Of a stretch of 64,000 bases of DNA, positions 42,250 through 51,236 are shown one piece after another (positions within the stretch are counted from its first letter, which is position 1; every line of letters starts with the position of its first letter). This DNA comes from Phaeobacter italicus (GTDB taxonomy: Bacteria > Pseudomonadota > Alphaproteobacteria > Rhodobacterales > Rhodobacteraceae). The DNA lies in assembly GCF_001258055.1 (NCBI RefSeq), contig NZ_CVRM01000022.1, forward strand, positions 310,001-374,000. Direction: 5' to 3'. The notes under the pieces are model-generated. The model was given only the letters and a program-made list of their open reading frames with translations, ran no database searches and had not been told where the DNA came from. The translations under genes were made by a program, and so were the position numbers.

Positions 42250-43227
42250 ATGAAGAATGCAGAGCAGGTCACCTTTGGGGGTGGCAACATCGATCGCGCA
42301 GCGCAGTTGCGCGATGACCCACAGGCCTTGGCCGAGCAATGGCAGACGGCGCAGGTGTTGGTGATGTGGCGCGGCAAGCCTTTGTGCCAGCTGGCCGCGG
42401 CCGGCGATGTGCCGGGCGCGCTGGCGTGGTTGCCTGCCACGCATCCCGTCGTGAAGGGCCAAGAGACAGAGGCGGTCTTTCTTGGGCGGTGTGCCAAAGG
42501 TGTTGCGCGGTTTGCGATAGATATCAGCACATGGGAGCCAGAGGCGCAGGACACCGATAGTGTCGGTGGGTTCGTTGATCTCAGTGAGCAGCGGCATCCT
42601 GAGCTGCCGCAGGACGGCGGATTTGCAGAGCTGCGCCGCATCATGGCCCATCTGAACCGTGCCGAAGCCGAGTTTGCCGCCACAGCAAGAGCGATCTTTG
42701 GCTGGCATGAAACACATCGTTTCTGCGCGCGATGTGGCGAGAAGAGCAATATGGCCCAGGCCGGCTGGCAGCGGATTTGCCCGAGCTGTGGAGGCGCGCA
42801 TTTCCCACGCACCGATCCGGTTGTGATCATGCTGATCACACATGGCGAATCGGTTCTGGTAGGGCGTTCACCCGGTTGGCCGGAGGGAATGTATTCGCTT
42901 CTTGCGGGCTTTGTGGAGCCGGGCGAGACGCTGGAAGCTGCGGTCCGGCGAGAGGTCGAGGAGGAAACCGGAGTGAAAGTCGGCGCCGTTTCCTATCTGT
43001 CCAGTCAACCCTGGCCGTTTCCAATGTCACTGATGTTTGGCTGCGCGGGCGAGGCGCTGGGACGCGATATCAAGATTGACCCGAACGAGATCGAAGACGC
43101 CCTGTGGGTCAGTCGGCAGGACATGATGACGGTTTTTGCGGGAGACCACCCCACGATCCGCCAGCCGCGCAAAGGCGCAATTGCACATTTTCTATTGCAG
43201 AACTGGCTTGCGGATACGTTGGATTGA
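42250..43227 (+). CDS. nudC: NADH pyrophosphatase NudC
   Basis: NudC hydrolyses NADH to NMNH and AMP and can remove NAD caps from RNA. The protein of about 325 residues has an N-terminal domain, the zinc ribbon RFCARCGEKS...ICPSCGGAHFPR, and the Nudix box GFVEPGETLEAAVRREVEEETG, followed by the NudC-specific SQPWPFPMSLM. The ATG at 42250 follows AAGGA; an open frame to 42085 upstream is rejected because it covers the palindromic region. The SRPBCC gene follows after 57 bases. Confidence 0.95.
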   Translation: MKNAEQVTFGGGNIDRAAQLRDDPQALAEQWQTAQVLVMWRGKPLCQLAAAGDVPGALAWLPATHPVVKGQETEAVFLGRCAKGVARFAIDISTWEPEAQDTDSVGGFVDLSEQRHPELPQDGGFAELRRIMAHLNRAEAEFAATARAIFGWHETHRFCARCGEKSNMAQAGWQRICPSCGGAHFPRTDPVVIMLITHGESVLVGRSPGWPEGMYSLLAGFVEPGETLEAAVRREVEEETGVKVGAVSYLSSQPWPFPMSLMFGCAGEALGRDIKIDPNEIEDALWVSRQDMMTVFAGDHPTIRQPRKGAIAHFLLQNWLADTLD

Positions 43228-43284
43228 GACGAATAGTAGATTTCAGATCTATCTTCCGAGACATGGCGTAAAGGCAGAGACCGT

Positions 43285-43752
43285 ATGGAGTTTTCCGGCA
43301 AAGAGGACATTGATGCCCCGATTGCGGAGGTGTTTCACGCGCTGTGTGACTTTGAGAATATGGAGCGCCAGGCCCTGCGTCGCGGTGCCGAGGTTCAGCG
43401 CATGGGCGATGCTGCGCATCCCGAGAACGGATTGGCGTGGGACGTGGCATTTCAGTTCCGTGGCAAGGACCGCAAGCTGAACGTCGCGCTGACCACCTAC
43501 GAGCCGGTCACCATGATGGCTGTGACAGGAACGGGCAGTGGGGTTGATGGCAATCTGGAGGTGGAACTTCTCGCTCTTTCGCCACAACGAACCCGGATGG
43601 TGGTGAAACTGGCGCTGTCGCCCAAGACGCTGTCGGGCCGGTTGATGGTTCAGTCGCTGAAACTGGCCAAGACCCGGCTTGTGCGGGGATTTGAACGCCG
43701 TGTGAGCGAATTTGCCCGCCAGACCGAGGCGAGGTTGAGCGGCACCGTCTGA
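43285..43752 (+). CDS. SRPBCC-family protein
   Basis: A 155-residue START/Bet v1-like protein (EFSGKEDIDAPIAEVFHALCDFENMERQALRRG at the start, a central beta-sheet with VALTTYEPVTMMAVTG, and a long C-terminal helix LMVQSLKLAKTRLVRGFERRVSEFARQ). The fold forms a hydrophobic pocket for lipids or other ligands. No specific role can be assigned. It may be co-transcribed with nudC. A bidirectional terminator follows. Confidence 0.82.
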   Translation: MEFSGKEDIDAPIAEVFHALCDFENMERQALRRGAEVQRMGDAAHPENGLAWDVAFQFRGKDRKLNVALTTYEPVTMMAVTGTGSGVDGNLEVELLALSPQRTRMVVKLALSPKTLSGRLMVQSLKLAKTRLVRGFERRVSEFARQTEARLSGTV

Positions 43753-43789
43753 AGTGTTCTGCGGTACGTTGACGTGCCAAGATAAAAGA

Positions 43790-43823
43790 AAGCCGCGTCA
43801 GCGAATACTGGCGCGGCTTTTTG
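43790..43823. terminator. Bidirectional terminator between the SRPBCC gene and pheA
   Basis: AAGCCGCG pairs with CGCGGCTT around a loop of about 14 bases, with TTTTTG on the plus side and A-rich sequence before it (AAAAGAAA). It lies between convergent genes. Confidence 0.85.
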
Positions 43824-43844
43824 TTGGTCGGCAGCAACAGAGAA

Positions 43845-44678
43845 TCAGAGGCGGTCGCGATTTGCAGGGTAAACGCCGAGAATCTCGATATTTGTTGTGA
43901 AATAGGCCAGCTCGTCCATGGCGAGGCGCACATTTGGGTCATCCGGGTGGCCATCGATGTCTGCATAGAACTGCGTCGCGGTGAATGAGCCGCCGACCAT
44001 GTAACTTTCGAGTTTCGTCATGTTGACGCCGTTCGTCGCAAATCCGCCCATCGCCTTGTAAAGCGCAGCGGGGATGTTGCGGACCTCGAAAACAAAACTG
44101 GTAATCATACCATGCTCGCCCCGGCGGCTGTGGTCCGGCGTGCGCGACATGGTGAGGAACCGGGTGGTGTTGTCGCCCTGATCTTCGATGTGGCGGGCCA
44201 GAACATCCAGCCCATAGATCTCTCCCGCCAGCTCGCTTGCCAGGGCTGCGTGGGTCTTGTCTTTGGCTTCTGCAACGTCGCGTGCGGCGCGGGCATTGTC
44301 TGGGCTGACACGGCCGCGGATGTTGTTTTCATTGAGAAAACGGGCGCACTGCGGCAGCAGAACAAGGTGGGAATGCGCATCGGTGATGTCTTCCAGCTTG
44401 GCGCCGGGCACGCCGAGGACATTGATGTGAACCCTCACGAATGTCTCGTCGATGATGTGCAGCCCGCTATGGGGTAGAAGCCGGTGAATGTCGGCGACCC
44501 GCCCGTAGGTGGAGTTTTCGACAGGCAACATGGCAAGCTCTGCTTCACCGCTGCGGACCGCATTGATTGCGTCCTCAAAGTTGCGGCACGGCAGCACGTC
44601 CATATCTGGCCGTTCGTTACGACAGGCCTCGTGACTGTAGGAGCCAAGCTCCCCCTGAATGGCAATTCTCTGGGTCAT
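43845..44678 (-). CDS. pheA: Prephenate dehydratase
   Basis: PheA turns prephenate into phenylpyruvate for phenylalanine synthesis. The protein of about 277 residues has the catalytic domain (RIAIQGELGSYSHEACRNE, LPVENSTYGRVADIHRLLPHSGLHI) and a C-terminal ACT domain (SFVFEVRNIPAALYKAMGGFATNGVNMTKLESYMVGG) for feedback by Phe. There is no chorismate mutase domain, as usual in alphaproteobacteria. The ATG at 44678 is chosen over a TTG nine codons upstream, though neither has a strong ribosome-binding site. It is divergent from the cytochrome gene. Confidence 0.95.
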   Translation of the reverse strand: MTQRIAIQGELGSYSHEACRNERPDMDVLPCRNFEDAINAVRSGEAELAMLPVENSTYGRVADIHRLLPHSGLHIIDETFVRVHINVLGVPGAKLEDITDAHSHLVLLPQCARFLNENNIRGRVSPDNARAARDVAEAKDKTHAALASELAGEIYGLDVLARHIEDQGDNTTRFLTMSRTPDHSRRGEHGMITSFVFEVRNIPAALYKAMGGFATNGVNMTKLESYMVGGSFTATQFYADIDGHPDDPNVRLAMDELAYFTTNIEILGVYPANRDRL

Positions 44679-44797
44679 AACTGCGGCATCCGTGCAAAAC
44701 TTCAAAAAACGGGCGTTTCGTCGCGCTGTCTATACCTTGCCACTTGAGAGGGGAAGCCTTAGACAACCCCTCAGACAGCTGAAATGGACTCGCGATC

Positions 44798-45301
44798 ATG
44801 TTTGACACGATGACCCTTACCAAAGCGACCGCAGGTCTTTGCGGCGCGTTCCTCGTGTTCCTTCTGGGCAAATGGGCCGCAGAGGAACTGTATCACACCG
44901 AAGCACATGGTGAAGCTTCCTATGTGATTGAAGTGGAAGAGGCAGGTGCAGAAGAAGTTGCCGAAGTTGTAGACTTTGGTGAACTGATGGCCTCTGCAGA
45001 CGTTGGCAAAGGTGCCAAGGTCTTCAAGAAATGCTCTGCTTGCCACAAACTTGAAGCAGGCGCGAATGCGACCGGCCCTTACCTTTATGGTGTTGTGGGT
45101 CGTGAATTTGCCGCCGCAGATGGCTTTGGCTACTCTGGCGCCCTGTCCGGCATGTCCGGCACTTGGACCGCAGAGGAACTGGACGCCTTCCTGACCAAGC
45201 CGTCTTCGTACGTGCCTGGCACCACCATGAGCTTTAGCGGCCTGAAGAAACAAAGCGATCGTGTGAACCTGATCGCCTATCTGGACAGCCTCGACAACTG
45301 A
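44798..45301 (+). CDS. Membrane-anchored cytochrome c (CycM/c552 type)
   Basis: A 167-residue protein with an uncleaved N-terminal membrane anchor (about 9-27), an acidic, Val/Ala-rich linker (about 38-60) and a class I cytochrome c domain with heme site CSACH (Cys79, Cys82, His83) and a distal Met in GTTMSFSGLK. This is the CycM arrangement, in which a tethered cytochrome carries electrons from the bc1 complex to the aa3-type oxidase. A terminator directly follows. Confidence 0.93.
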   Translation: MFDTMTLTKATAGLCGAFLVFLLGKWAAEELYHTEAHGEASYVIEVEEAGAEEVAEVVDFGELMASADVGKGAKVFKKCSACHKLEAGANATGPYLYGVVGREFAAADGFGYSGALSGMSGTWTAEELDAFLTKPSSYVPGTTMSFSGLKKQSDRVNLIAYLDSLDN

Positions 45302-45325
45302 TCCGGCAGGCTCTGACAATTTCGA

Positions 45326-45356
45326 AAGGCCGCGCTTTGAGCGCGGTCTTTTTTTG
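45326..45356 (+). terminator. Intrinsic terminator of the cytochrome gene
   Basis: AAGGCCGCGC pairs with GCGCGGTCTT with one wobble around TTTGA, followed by a seven-base T-run. Confidence 0.93.
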
Positions 45357-45517
45357 TCTGCAGTGCTCTGACAGGGTGCAGAGCAGCGGATCGGCGGGTT
45401 CACGCCTTGACACACGGGAAATTCAGCCAATCTGAACTTGAATGTTCCCGGTGCAGCCGCTTAGCTTTGCACCAAGTGTTCCTGACAGTGAACGCCGCAC
45501 CAAGGAGGTTCTTGCAG

Positions 45518-47440
45518 ATGAAAACGCCCCTCACCGCTCGCCGTGCCGTTTCGGCCAGAGTTATTGATCCGCAACCGTTTTTCCGCAGCATCGCAGCCAG
45601 CTTTCTGGCGTTGATTGTGATGTGTCTGCTGGCCACGATTGCCCGGGCAGAGGGGGAGATCATCAAGAGCCACGGCTTCGCTGAATTCGGCGAGCTGAAG
45701 TATCCGGCAGGTTTTGCGCATTTCGATTATGTAAATCCGGAAGCGCCCAAGGGGGGCGAATTGTCCCTATCCGCGGTCGGGACGTTCGACAGCATGAACC
45801 CCTACACCCGCAAGGGGCGCGGCGGCGCGATGTCGGCGGACCATTTCGAATCTCTCTTGGTCGAATCCTATGACGAGCCGGGCAGCTATTATGGTTTGTT
45901 GGCAGAGAGCCTAGAGTACCCGGAAACGCAGGATTGGGTGGTTTTTAACCTCCGCCCCGAAGCGCGGTTCTCTGATGGGAGCCCACTGACGGCTGAAGAT
46001 GTGGTGTTTTCACACAATCTGCTGCTGGAACAGGGCCTGAAATCCTACGCCGAGGCGGTCAAGAAACGCATTCCCAAGGCCGAGGTCCTGGGGCCGCATC
46101 GGGTGAAATTCTACTTCTCTCCTGATTTTCCCCGTCGCGCCATGATCACTCAGGTTGGCGGCACGTCTGTCTTTTCCAAAGCGTGGTTTGATGCGGACCC
46201 GGAAAACCGGCGTCTGGATGAGCCGCGGCTTGATCCGGGCATCGGATCTGGTCCCTATGTTCTGGAATCTCTCGATGTGAACCAGCGCATCACATACAAG
46301 CGCAACCCGGACTATTGGGGCAAAGACGTGAATGTGAACGTAGGGCGCCACAACTACGATCGGATCAGGATCGAGTATTTCGGCGATGCGGTCGCTGCGA
46401 TGGAAGGGTTCAAAGCAGGCGTCTACACGATGCGCCCCGAGAACAGCTCCAAAAGCTGGGCAACTGCGTATGAATTCGATGCTGTGGCCGATGGGCATGT
46501 GGTCAGGGGCGAATTTGCCGACGGTAATGTCCCTGCAGCCAGTGGTTTTGTGATGAACCTGTTGCGCCCGAAGTTCCAAGATCCGCGCGTGCGCGAAGCG
46601 ATGCAGCTGGCCTATAACTTCGATTGGACGAACGAGAGCCTGCAGTACGGCCTGTTCCGTCAGCGCCACTCCTTCTGGCAGGATAGCGCGCTGGAAGCCA
46701 AGGGCGTGCCGCAAGGGGCCGAGCTGGAGGTGCTGACCGGGCTGGGGGACATGATCGATCCCGCGCTCCTTAGCAGTGAACCGGTGATGGCGCATAGTTC
46801 AAAGGCTGACCGCCCCGGTGATCGCCGCAATTTGCGCCGTGCAATGAAGTTGCTGGATGACGCGGGCTGGAGCGTTGGTGACGATGGTTTGCGCAGAAAC
46901 GCTGATGGTGAGCTGCTGAAAGTCGAGTTCTTGCTGGATTCCCCGACCATCGAACGGATCGTGCAGCCCTATGTGGCAAACCTGCGCCAGATGGGGGTCG
47001 AAGCCATTGCGAGCCGGGTGGACTATGCTCAGTACACCAGCCGCCGGCGTGAAAAAGACTTTGACATGATCACCTTCGCTTACCCGAAGTATCTGGAACC
47101 TTCGACCGGGCTCTATCAGCAGTTCGGGTCAGAGGCGCATGAATATTCCGTTTTCAATCCTGCGGGGCTTGCAGATCCCGCGGTGGATAAACTGATTGCG
47201 GCAATCGTCGAAGCAACTGATCAGGAGACCCTGCAAAGCAATGTTCGGGCGCTGGATCGCGTGCTGCGGGCCAAGCGTTTCATGGTGCCGACATGGTATC
47301 TGGACGTGAGCTGGGTGGCGTATTGGGATTTCTACGAGCATCCGGAAAACCTGCCCCCCTTTGATCTGGGCCTTCGGGATATCTGGTGGGTCAATGCCGA
47401 TAAGGAAGCGGCATTGAAATCCTCTGGTGCATTGCGGTAA
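45518..47440 (+). CDS. Peptide ABC transporter substrate-binding protein (YejA-like)
   Basis: A protein of about 640 residues with a signal peptide (basic MKTPLTARRAVSARV, then a hydrophobic core ending ARAEG near residue 45) and a family 5 solute-binding fold (HFDYVNPEAPKGGELSLSAVGTFDSMNPYTRKG, RPEARFSDGSPLTAEDVVFSHNLLL, YKRNPDYWGKDVNVNVGRHNYD). The wording matches YejA/microcin C-type binding proteins for oligopeptides. The ATG at 45518 has AAGGAGG upstream. It heads the four-gene importer operon that runs to 51234. Confidence 0.92.
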   Translation: MKTPLTARRAVSARVIDPQPFFRSIAASFLALIVMCLLATIARAEGEIIKSHGFAEFGELKYPAGFAHFDYVNPEAPKGGELSLSAVGTFDSMNPYTRKGRGGAMSADHFESLLVESYDEPGSYYGLLAESLEYPETQDWVVFNLRPEARFSDGSPLTAEDVVFSHNLLLEQGLKSYAEAVKKRIPKAEVLGPHRVKFYFSPDFPRRAMITQVGGTSVFSKAWFDADPENRRLDEPRLDPGIGSGPYVLESLDVNQRITYKRNPDYWGKDVNVNVGRHNYDRIRIEYFGDAVAAMEGFKAGVYTMRPENSSKSWATAYEFDAVADGHVVRGEFADGNVPAASGFVMNLLRPKFQDPRVREAMQLAYNFDWTNESLQYGLFRQRHSFWQDSALEAKGVPQGAELEVLTGLGDMIDPALLSSEPVMAHSSKADRPGDRRNLRRAMKLLDDAGWSVGDDGLRRNADGELLKVEFLLDSPTIERIVQPYVANLRQMGVEAIASRVDYAQYTSRRREKDFDMITFAYPKYLEPSTGLYQQFGSEAHEYSVFNPAGLADPAVDKLIAAIVEATDQETLQSNVRALDRVLRAKRFMVPTWYLDVSWVAYWDFYEHPENLPPFDLGLRDIWWVNADKEAALKSSGALR

Positions 47441-47449
47441 GCGCCTGAC

Positions 47450-48535
47450 ATGGCAGCTTATATCCTTCGACGTCTCTTGCTGGTGATCCCGACACTGTTC
47501 GGGATCCTGGTGATCAATTTTGCTTTGGTGCAGTTCGTGCCCGGTGGGCCTGTGGAACAGATGATCGCCCAGCTGGAAGGCGGCGGTGATGTGTTCGAAG
47601 GCTTTGCCGGCGGCGGAGGCGACGCCGGAGGAGAGGCGATTGCGGCAAACGACAATTATGCGGGTCGGCAAGGTCTGCCACCTGAACTGATCGCTGAGCT
47701 GGAAGAGCAATTCGGTCTGGATAAGCCACCGGTCGAACGCTTTCTGATCATGCTTGGCAACTACGCGCAGTTTGATTTTGGCGAGAGCTATTTCCGCAAG
47801 ATCGACGTGCTTGATCTGGTTCTGGAAAAGATGCCGGTGTCGATTTCTCTGGGTCTTTGGTCAACGCTGATTGCCTATCTCGTGTCGATCCCGCTGGGCA
47901 TCCGCAAGGCGTTGCGCGATGGGTCGCGCTTTGACACCTGGACCAGTGGCATCATCATCGCAGCCTACGCCATTCCGGGATTTTTGTTCGCGATCTTGCT
48001 GCTGGTGTTGTTCGCGGGTGGTTCGTACTGGCAGATCTTCCCGCTGCGGGGGCTGACCTCTGACAACTGGGAAAACCTCAGCCTGTTTGGCAAGATTGCA
48101 GACTATTTCTGGCATATCACACTGCCCGTTGTGGCCTCGACCATCTCGGCCTTTGCCACATTGACGCTTCTCACGAAGAACTCGTTCCTGGACGAGATCA
48201 AAAAGCAATATGTCATGACGGCCCGCGCCAAGGGCCTGAGCGAGCGGCGGGTCCTTTACGGCCATGTTTTTCGCAACGCCATGCTGATTGTGATTGCGGG
48301 ATTCCCGGCTGTCTTTATCGGCGTGTTCTTTTCGGGCAGCTTGATCATCGAGACGATCTTTTCGCTCGACGGTCTGGGGCGCCTTGGCTTTGAAGCGGCA
48401 GTGGCGCGGGATTATCCTGTGATCTTTGGCACGCTGTTCATCTTTGGTTTGATGAGCCTCGTTGTCGGTATCATTTCCGACATCATGTATGTGATCGTCG
48501 ATCCGCGGATCGATTTTGAAAAGAGAGAGGGCTGA
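47450..48535 (+). CDS. Peptide ABC transporter permease (YejB-like)
   Basis: A 361-residue membrane protein with six helices in the oligopeptide permease order: [30 protein letters not shown] at the N-terminus, a variable insertion of about 60 residues rich in Gly/Ala ([14 protein letters not shown]), FDFGESYF, and the EAA cytoplasmic loop [22 protein letters not shown]. It forms the channel with the YejE-like subunit. It begins 9 bases after the binding-protein stop. Confidence 0.94.
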   Translation: MAAYILRRLLLVIPTLFGILVINFALVQFVPGGPVEQMIAQLEGGGDVFEGFAGGGGDAGGEAIAANDNYAGRQGLPPELIAELEEQFGLDKPPVERFLIMLGNYAQFDFGESYFRKIDVLDLVLEKMPVSISLGLWSTLIAYLVSIPLGIRKALRDGSRFDTWTSGIIIAAYAIPGFLFAILLLVLFAGGSYWQIFPLRGLTSDNWENLSLFGKIADYFWHITLPVVASTISAFATLTLLTKNSFLDEIKKQYVMTARAKGLSERRVLYGHVFRNAMLIVIAGFPAVFIGVFFSGSLIIETIFSLDGLGRLGFEAAVARDYPVIFGTLFIFGLMSLVVGIISDIMYVIVDPRIDFEKREG

Positions 48536-48538
48536 CAG

Positions 48539-49645
48539 ATGGCTTTGTCTCCGCTCAACCAGCGCCGTTGGAATAACTTCCGCCGCAACAAACGGGCCTT
48601 TTGGTCGTTGTGGATCTTCTCCGTGCTGTTCGGGATCTCGCTGTTTGCCGAGTTCATCGCCAACGACAAGCCGATCCTTGTGAACTATCGCGGGGAGTAT
48701 TTCACCCCGATTTTCAACTTTTACCCGGAAACCACCTTTGGTGGAGACTTCCAGACCGAGGCCGCCTACCGCGACCCGGAGGTTCAGTGCCTCATCGCCT
48801 CTGGCGGGGTGGAGGACTGTTTTGATGATCCTGAAGGCATCCTGGAAGAGATAGAGGCTGGTACATATGCGGGTGACGGGTTTGACGAGGGCTGGGCGAT
48901 TTGGCCAGTCATTCCCTACAGCTACAACACCACCGTCGACCGGCCAGGTGCTGCCCCTTTGCCACCGAACGGACAGAACCTGTTGGGCACGGATGACACC
49001 AAGCGGGATGTCTTGGCACGGGTGATCCACGGTTTCCGCCTGTCCATCCTGTTCACGTTGATGGTGACAGGTGCTGCAACGCTGGTTGGCATTGCTGCGG
49101 GCGCGGTTCAGGGATTTTTCGGAGGTTGGCTGGATCTGGTGTTCCAGCGCGTGATCGAAATCTGGGGCTCTATCCCGCAGCTTTACGTCATCATCATCAT
49201 GTTTGCGATACTGGGGCGCAGTTTCTGGCTGCTTGTGATCCTTATGATCCTGTTCAGCTGGACCGCCTTGGTGAGCGTCGTGCGGGCTGAGTTCCTGCGG
49301 GCGCGCAATCTGGAATACGTCCGCGCGGCCAAGGCGCTTGGGGTTGGGAACATGACCATCATGTTCCGCCATATGCTGCCCAATGCGATGGTGGCGACGC
49401 TGACCTTTCTGCCGTTCATCGTCACAGGAACGATCGGCACCTTGGCTGGGCTGGATTTCCTCGGCTTTGGCCTGCCGTCATCAGCGCCCTCTCTGGGAGA
49501 GCTGACGCTGCAGGCAAAACAAAACCTGGAGGCGCCCTGGCTCGCTTTCACCGCGTTTTTCACCTTTGCGATCATGCTGTCCCTGCTGGTCTTCATCTTT
49601 GAAGGTGTGCGCGATGCCTTTGATCCGAGAAAGACATTCTCATGA
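48539..49645 (+). CDS. Peptide ABC transporter permease (YejE-like)
   Basis: A 368-residue permease with the YejE/OppC pattern: NQRRWNNFRRNKRAFWSLWI at the start, an extracytoplasmic stretch of about 90 residues with two cysteines (CLIASGGVEDCF), LLGTDDTKRDVLARVIHGFR, and the EAA loop RAAKALGVGNMTIMFRHMLPNAM. It begins three bases after the YejB-like stop and overlaps the ATPase start by ATGA, showing strict co-translation. Confidence 0.95.
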   Translation: MALSPLNQRRWNNFRRNKRAFWSLWIFSVLFGISLFAEFIANDKPILVNYRGEYFTPIFNFYPETTFGGDFQTEAAYRDPEVQCLIASGGVEDCFDDPEGILEEIEAGTYAGDGFDEGWAIWPVIPYSYNTTVDRPGAAPLPPNGQNLLGTDDTKRDVLARVIHGFRLSILFTLMVTGAATLVGIAAGAVQGFFGGWLDLVFQRVIEIWGSIPQLYVIIIMFAILGRSFWLLVILMILFSWTALVSVVRAEFLRARNLEYVRAAKALGVGNMTIMFRHMLPNAMVATLTFLPFIVTGTIGTLAGLDFLGFGLPSSAPSLGELTLQAKQNLEAPWLAFTAFFTFAIMLSLLVFIFEGVRDAFDPRKTFS

Positions 49646-51234
49646 ACACTGACACCTCTCAGCTCCTGAATGTCCGCGATCTGCGGGTTTCCTTCCGTCA
49701 GGACGGCAAGGTGACAGAGGCGGTGCGCGGTGTGTCCTTCTCTGTTGGACGCGGTGAAACCGTGGCTCTTGTCGGCGAAAGCGGTTCGGGCAAGTCGGTC
49801 ACTGCCCTCTCGACGGTTTCCCTTTTGGGTGACAGCGCGTCAGTCAGCGGCTCTGTAACGTATGATGGGCAGGAAATGGTCGGCGCCTCCGAACGTCACC
49901 TGCGGCAGGTGCGGGGCAACGATATCAGCTTTATCTTTCAAGAGCCGATGACCTCTCTCAACCCGCTGCACACCATCGAAAAACAGCTGGCGGAATCTCT
50001 GGCGTTGCATCAGGGCCTCGACGGCAAAGCGGCGCGTGTACGGATCGTTGACCTCCTGAACCGGGTAGGGATCCGCGATTCGGAAAACCGGCTGGGGGCG
50101 TATCCCCATCAGCTTTCGGGGGGACAACGTCAGCGGGTGATGATCGCAATGGCGCTGGCTAACAAGCCCGATATCCTGATCGCGGATGAGCCAACGACAG
50201 CTTTGGATGTGACGATCCAGCAGCAGATCCTCGAATTGCTGGCGGATCTCAAGAAAAGCGAAGGCATGGGGCTGTTGTTCATCACCCATGACCTCAGCAT
50301 CGTGCGCCGGATCGCAGACCGGGTCTGTGTGATGAAGGGGGGCGAGATTGTCGAGGAGGGGCCAACAGCGGAGCTGTTTGCCAACCCACAGCATCCCTAT
50401 ACGCAGAAACTTCTGGATGCAGAGCCAACGGGCCAGCCCGCCCCCGTGCCTGACGGTGCCGAGGAACTAATCCGGACCGAAGATCTAAAGGTCTGGTTCC
50501 CGATCCAACGGGGCCTGCTGAAGCGCACTGTCGGCCATGTCAAAGCGGTCAACCCGACCTCAATCTCTGTGCGCGCAGGCGAGACATTGGGCATTGTCGG
50601 CGAAAGCGGCAGTGGCAAGACCACTCTGGCGCTGGCGATCATGCGATTGATTGCCTCTGAGGGGCGTGTCGAGTTTCAGGGCCAGGATCTGCGGCAGTGG
50701 TCCACCCGGGATTTGCGCCGCTTGCGCGCGGACATGCAGATCGTGTTTCAGGATCCCTTTGGGGCGCTCAGCCCGCGGATGACCTGTGCTCAGATCATTG
50801 CCGAGGGGCTGGCGATCCACAATGTCGACCAGGACCGCGATCCCCGCGAACTGGTGGCGGAGGTCATGAGCGAGGTGGGGCTGGATCCGGCGTTCATGGA
50901 CCGTTACCCGCACGAGTTTTCCGGCGGCCAGCGTCAACGGATCGCCATTGCGCGTGCGATGGTTCTGCGCCCCAAACTGGTTGTGCTGGACGAGCCGACG
51001 TCGGCCCTCGACATGACGGTTCAGGTGCAGATCGTTGACCTTTTGCGAGACCTGCAGGCCCGCTATGGGCTGGCATATCTGTTCATTTCGCACGATCTGA
51101 ACGTGGTGCGGGCGATGTCGCACAAGATGATCGTGATGAAACAGGGCGATGTGGTCGAAGCCGGTACGGCAGAACATCTGTTCTCCAACGCCAGCGACCC
51201 CTATACGCAGCAACTGCTGGCAGCGGTCGGCTGA
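49642..51234 (+). CDS. Peptide ABC transporter ATPase with two nucleotide-binding domains (YejF-like)
   Basis: A 530-residue protein fusing two ABC ATPases. The first has Walker A GESGSGKS, signature LSGGQRQR and Walker B LIADEPTTALD; the second has GESGSGKT, FSGGQRQR and VVLDEPTSALD. Each ends with an oligopeptide-type C-terminal tail (PYTQKLLDAEP and PYTQQLLAAVG). This OppD-OppF fusion is characteristic of YejF. It completes the operon; hemN is convergent, with the two stops separated by only two bases. Confidence 0.95.
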   Translation: MNTDTSQLLNVRDLRVSFRQDGKVTEAVRGVSFSVGRGETVALVGESGSGKSVTALSTVSLLGDSASVSGSVTYDGQEMVGASERHLRQVRGNDISFIFQEPMTSLNPLHTIEKQLAESLALHQGLDGKAARVRIVDLLNRVGIRDSENRLGAYPHQLSGGQRQRVMIAMALANKPDILIADEPTTALDVTIQQQILELLADLKKSEGMGLLFITHDLSIVRRIADRVCVMKGGEIVEEGPTAELFANPQHPYTQKLLDAEPTGQPAPVPDGAEELIRTEDLKVWFPIQRGLLKRTVGHVKAVNPTSISVRAGETLGIVGESGSGKTTLALAIMRLIASEGRVEFQGQDLRQWSTRDLRRLRADMQIVFQDPFGALSPRMTCAQIIAEGLAIHNVDQDRDPRELVAEVMSEVGLDPAFMDRYPHEFSGGQRQRIAIARAMVLRPKLVVLDEPTSALDMTVQVQIVDLLRDLQARYGLAYLFISHDLNVVRAMSHKMIVMKQGDVVEAGTAEHLFSNASDPYTQQLLAAVG

Positions 51235-51236
51235 CG

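Noticed and set aside
47861-49372. A 503-codon minus-strand frame across the peptide permease genes
   Set aside because: Antisense shadow; the plus-strand permeases have family motifs and tight coupling.
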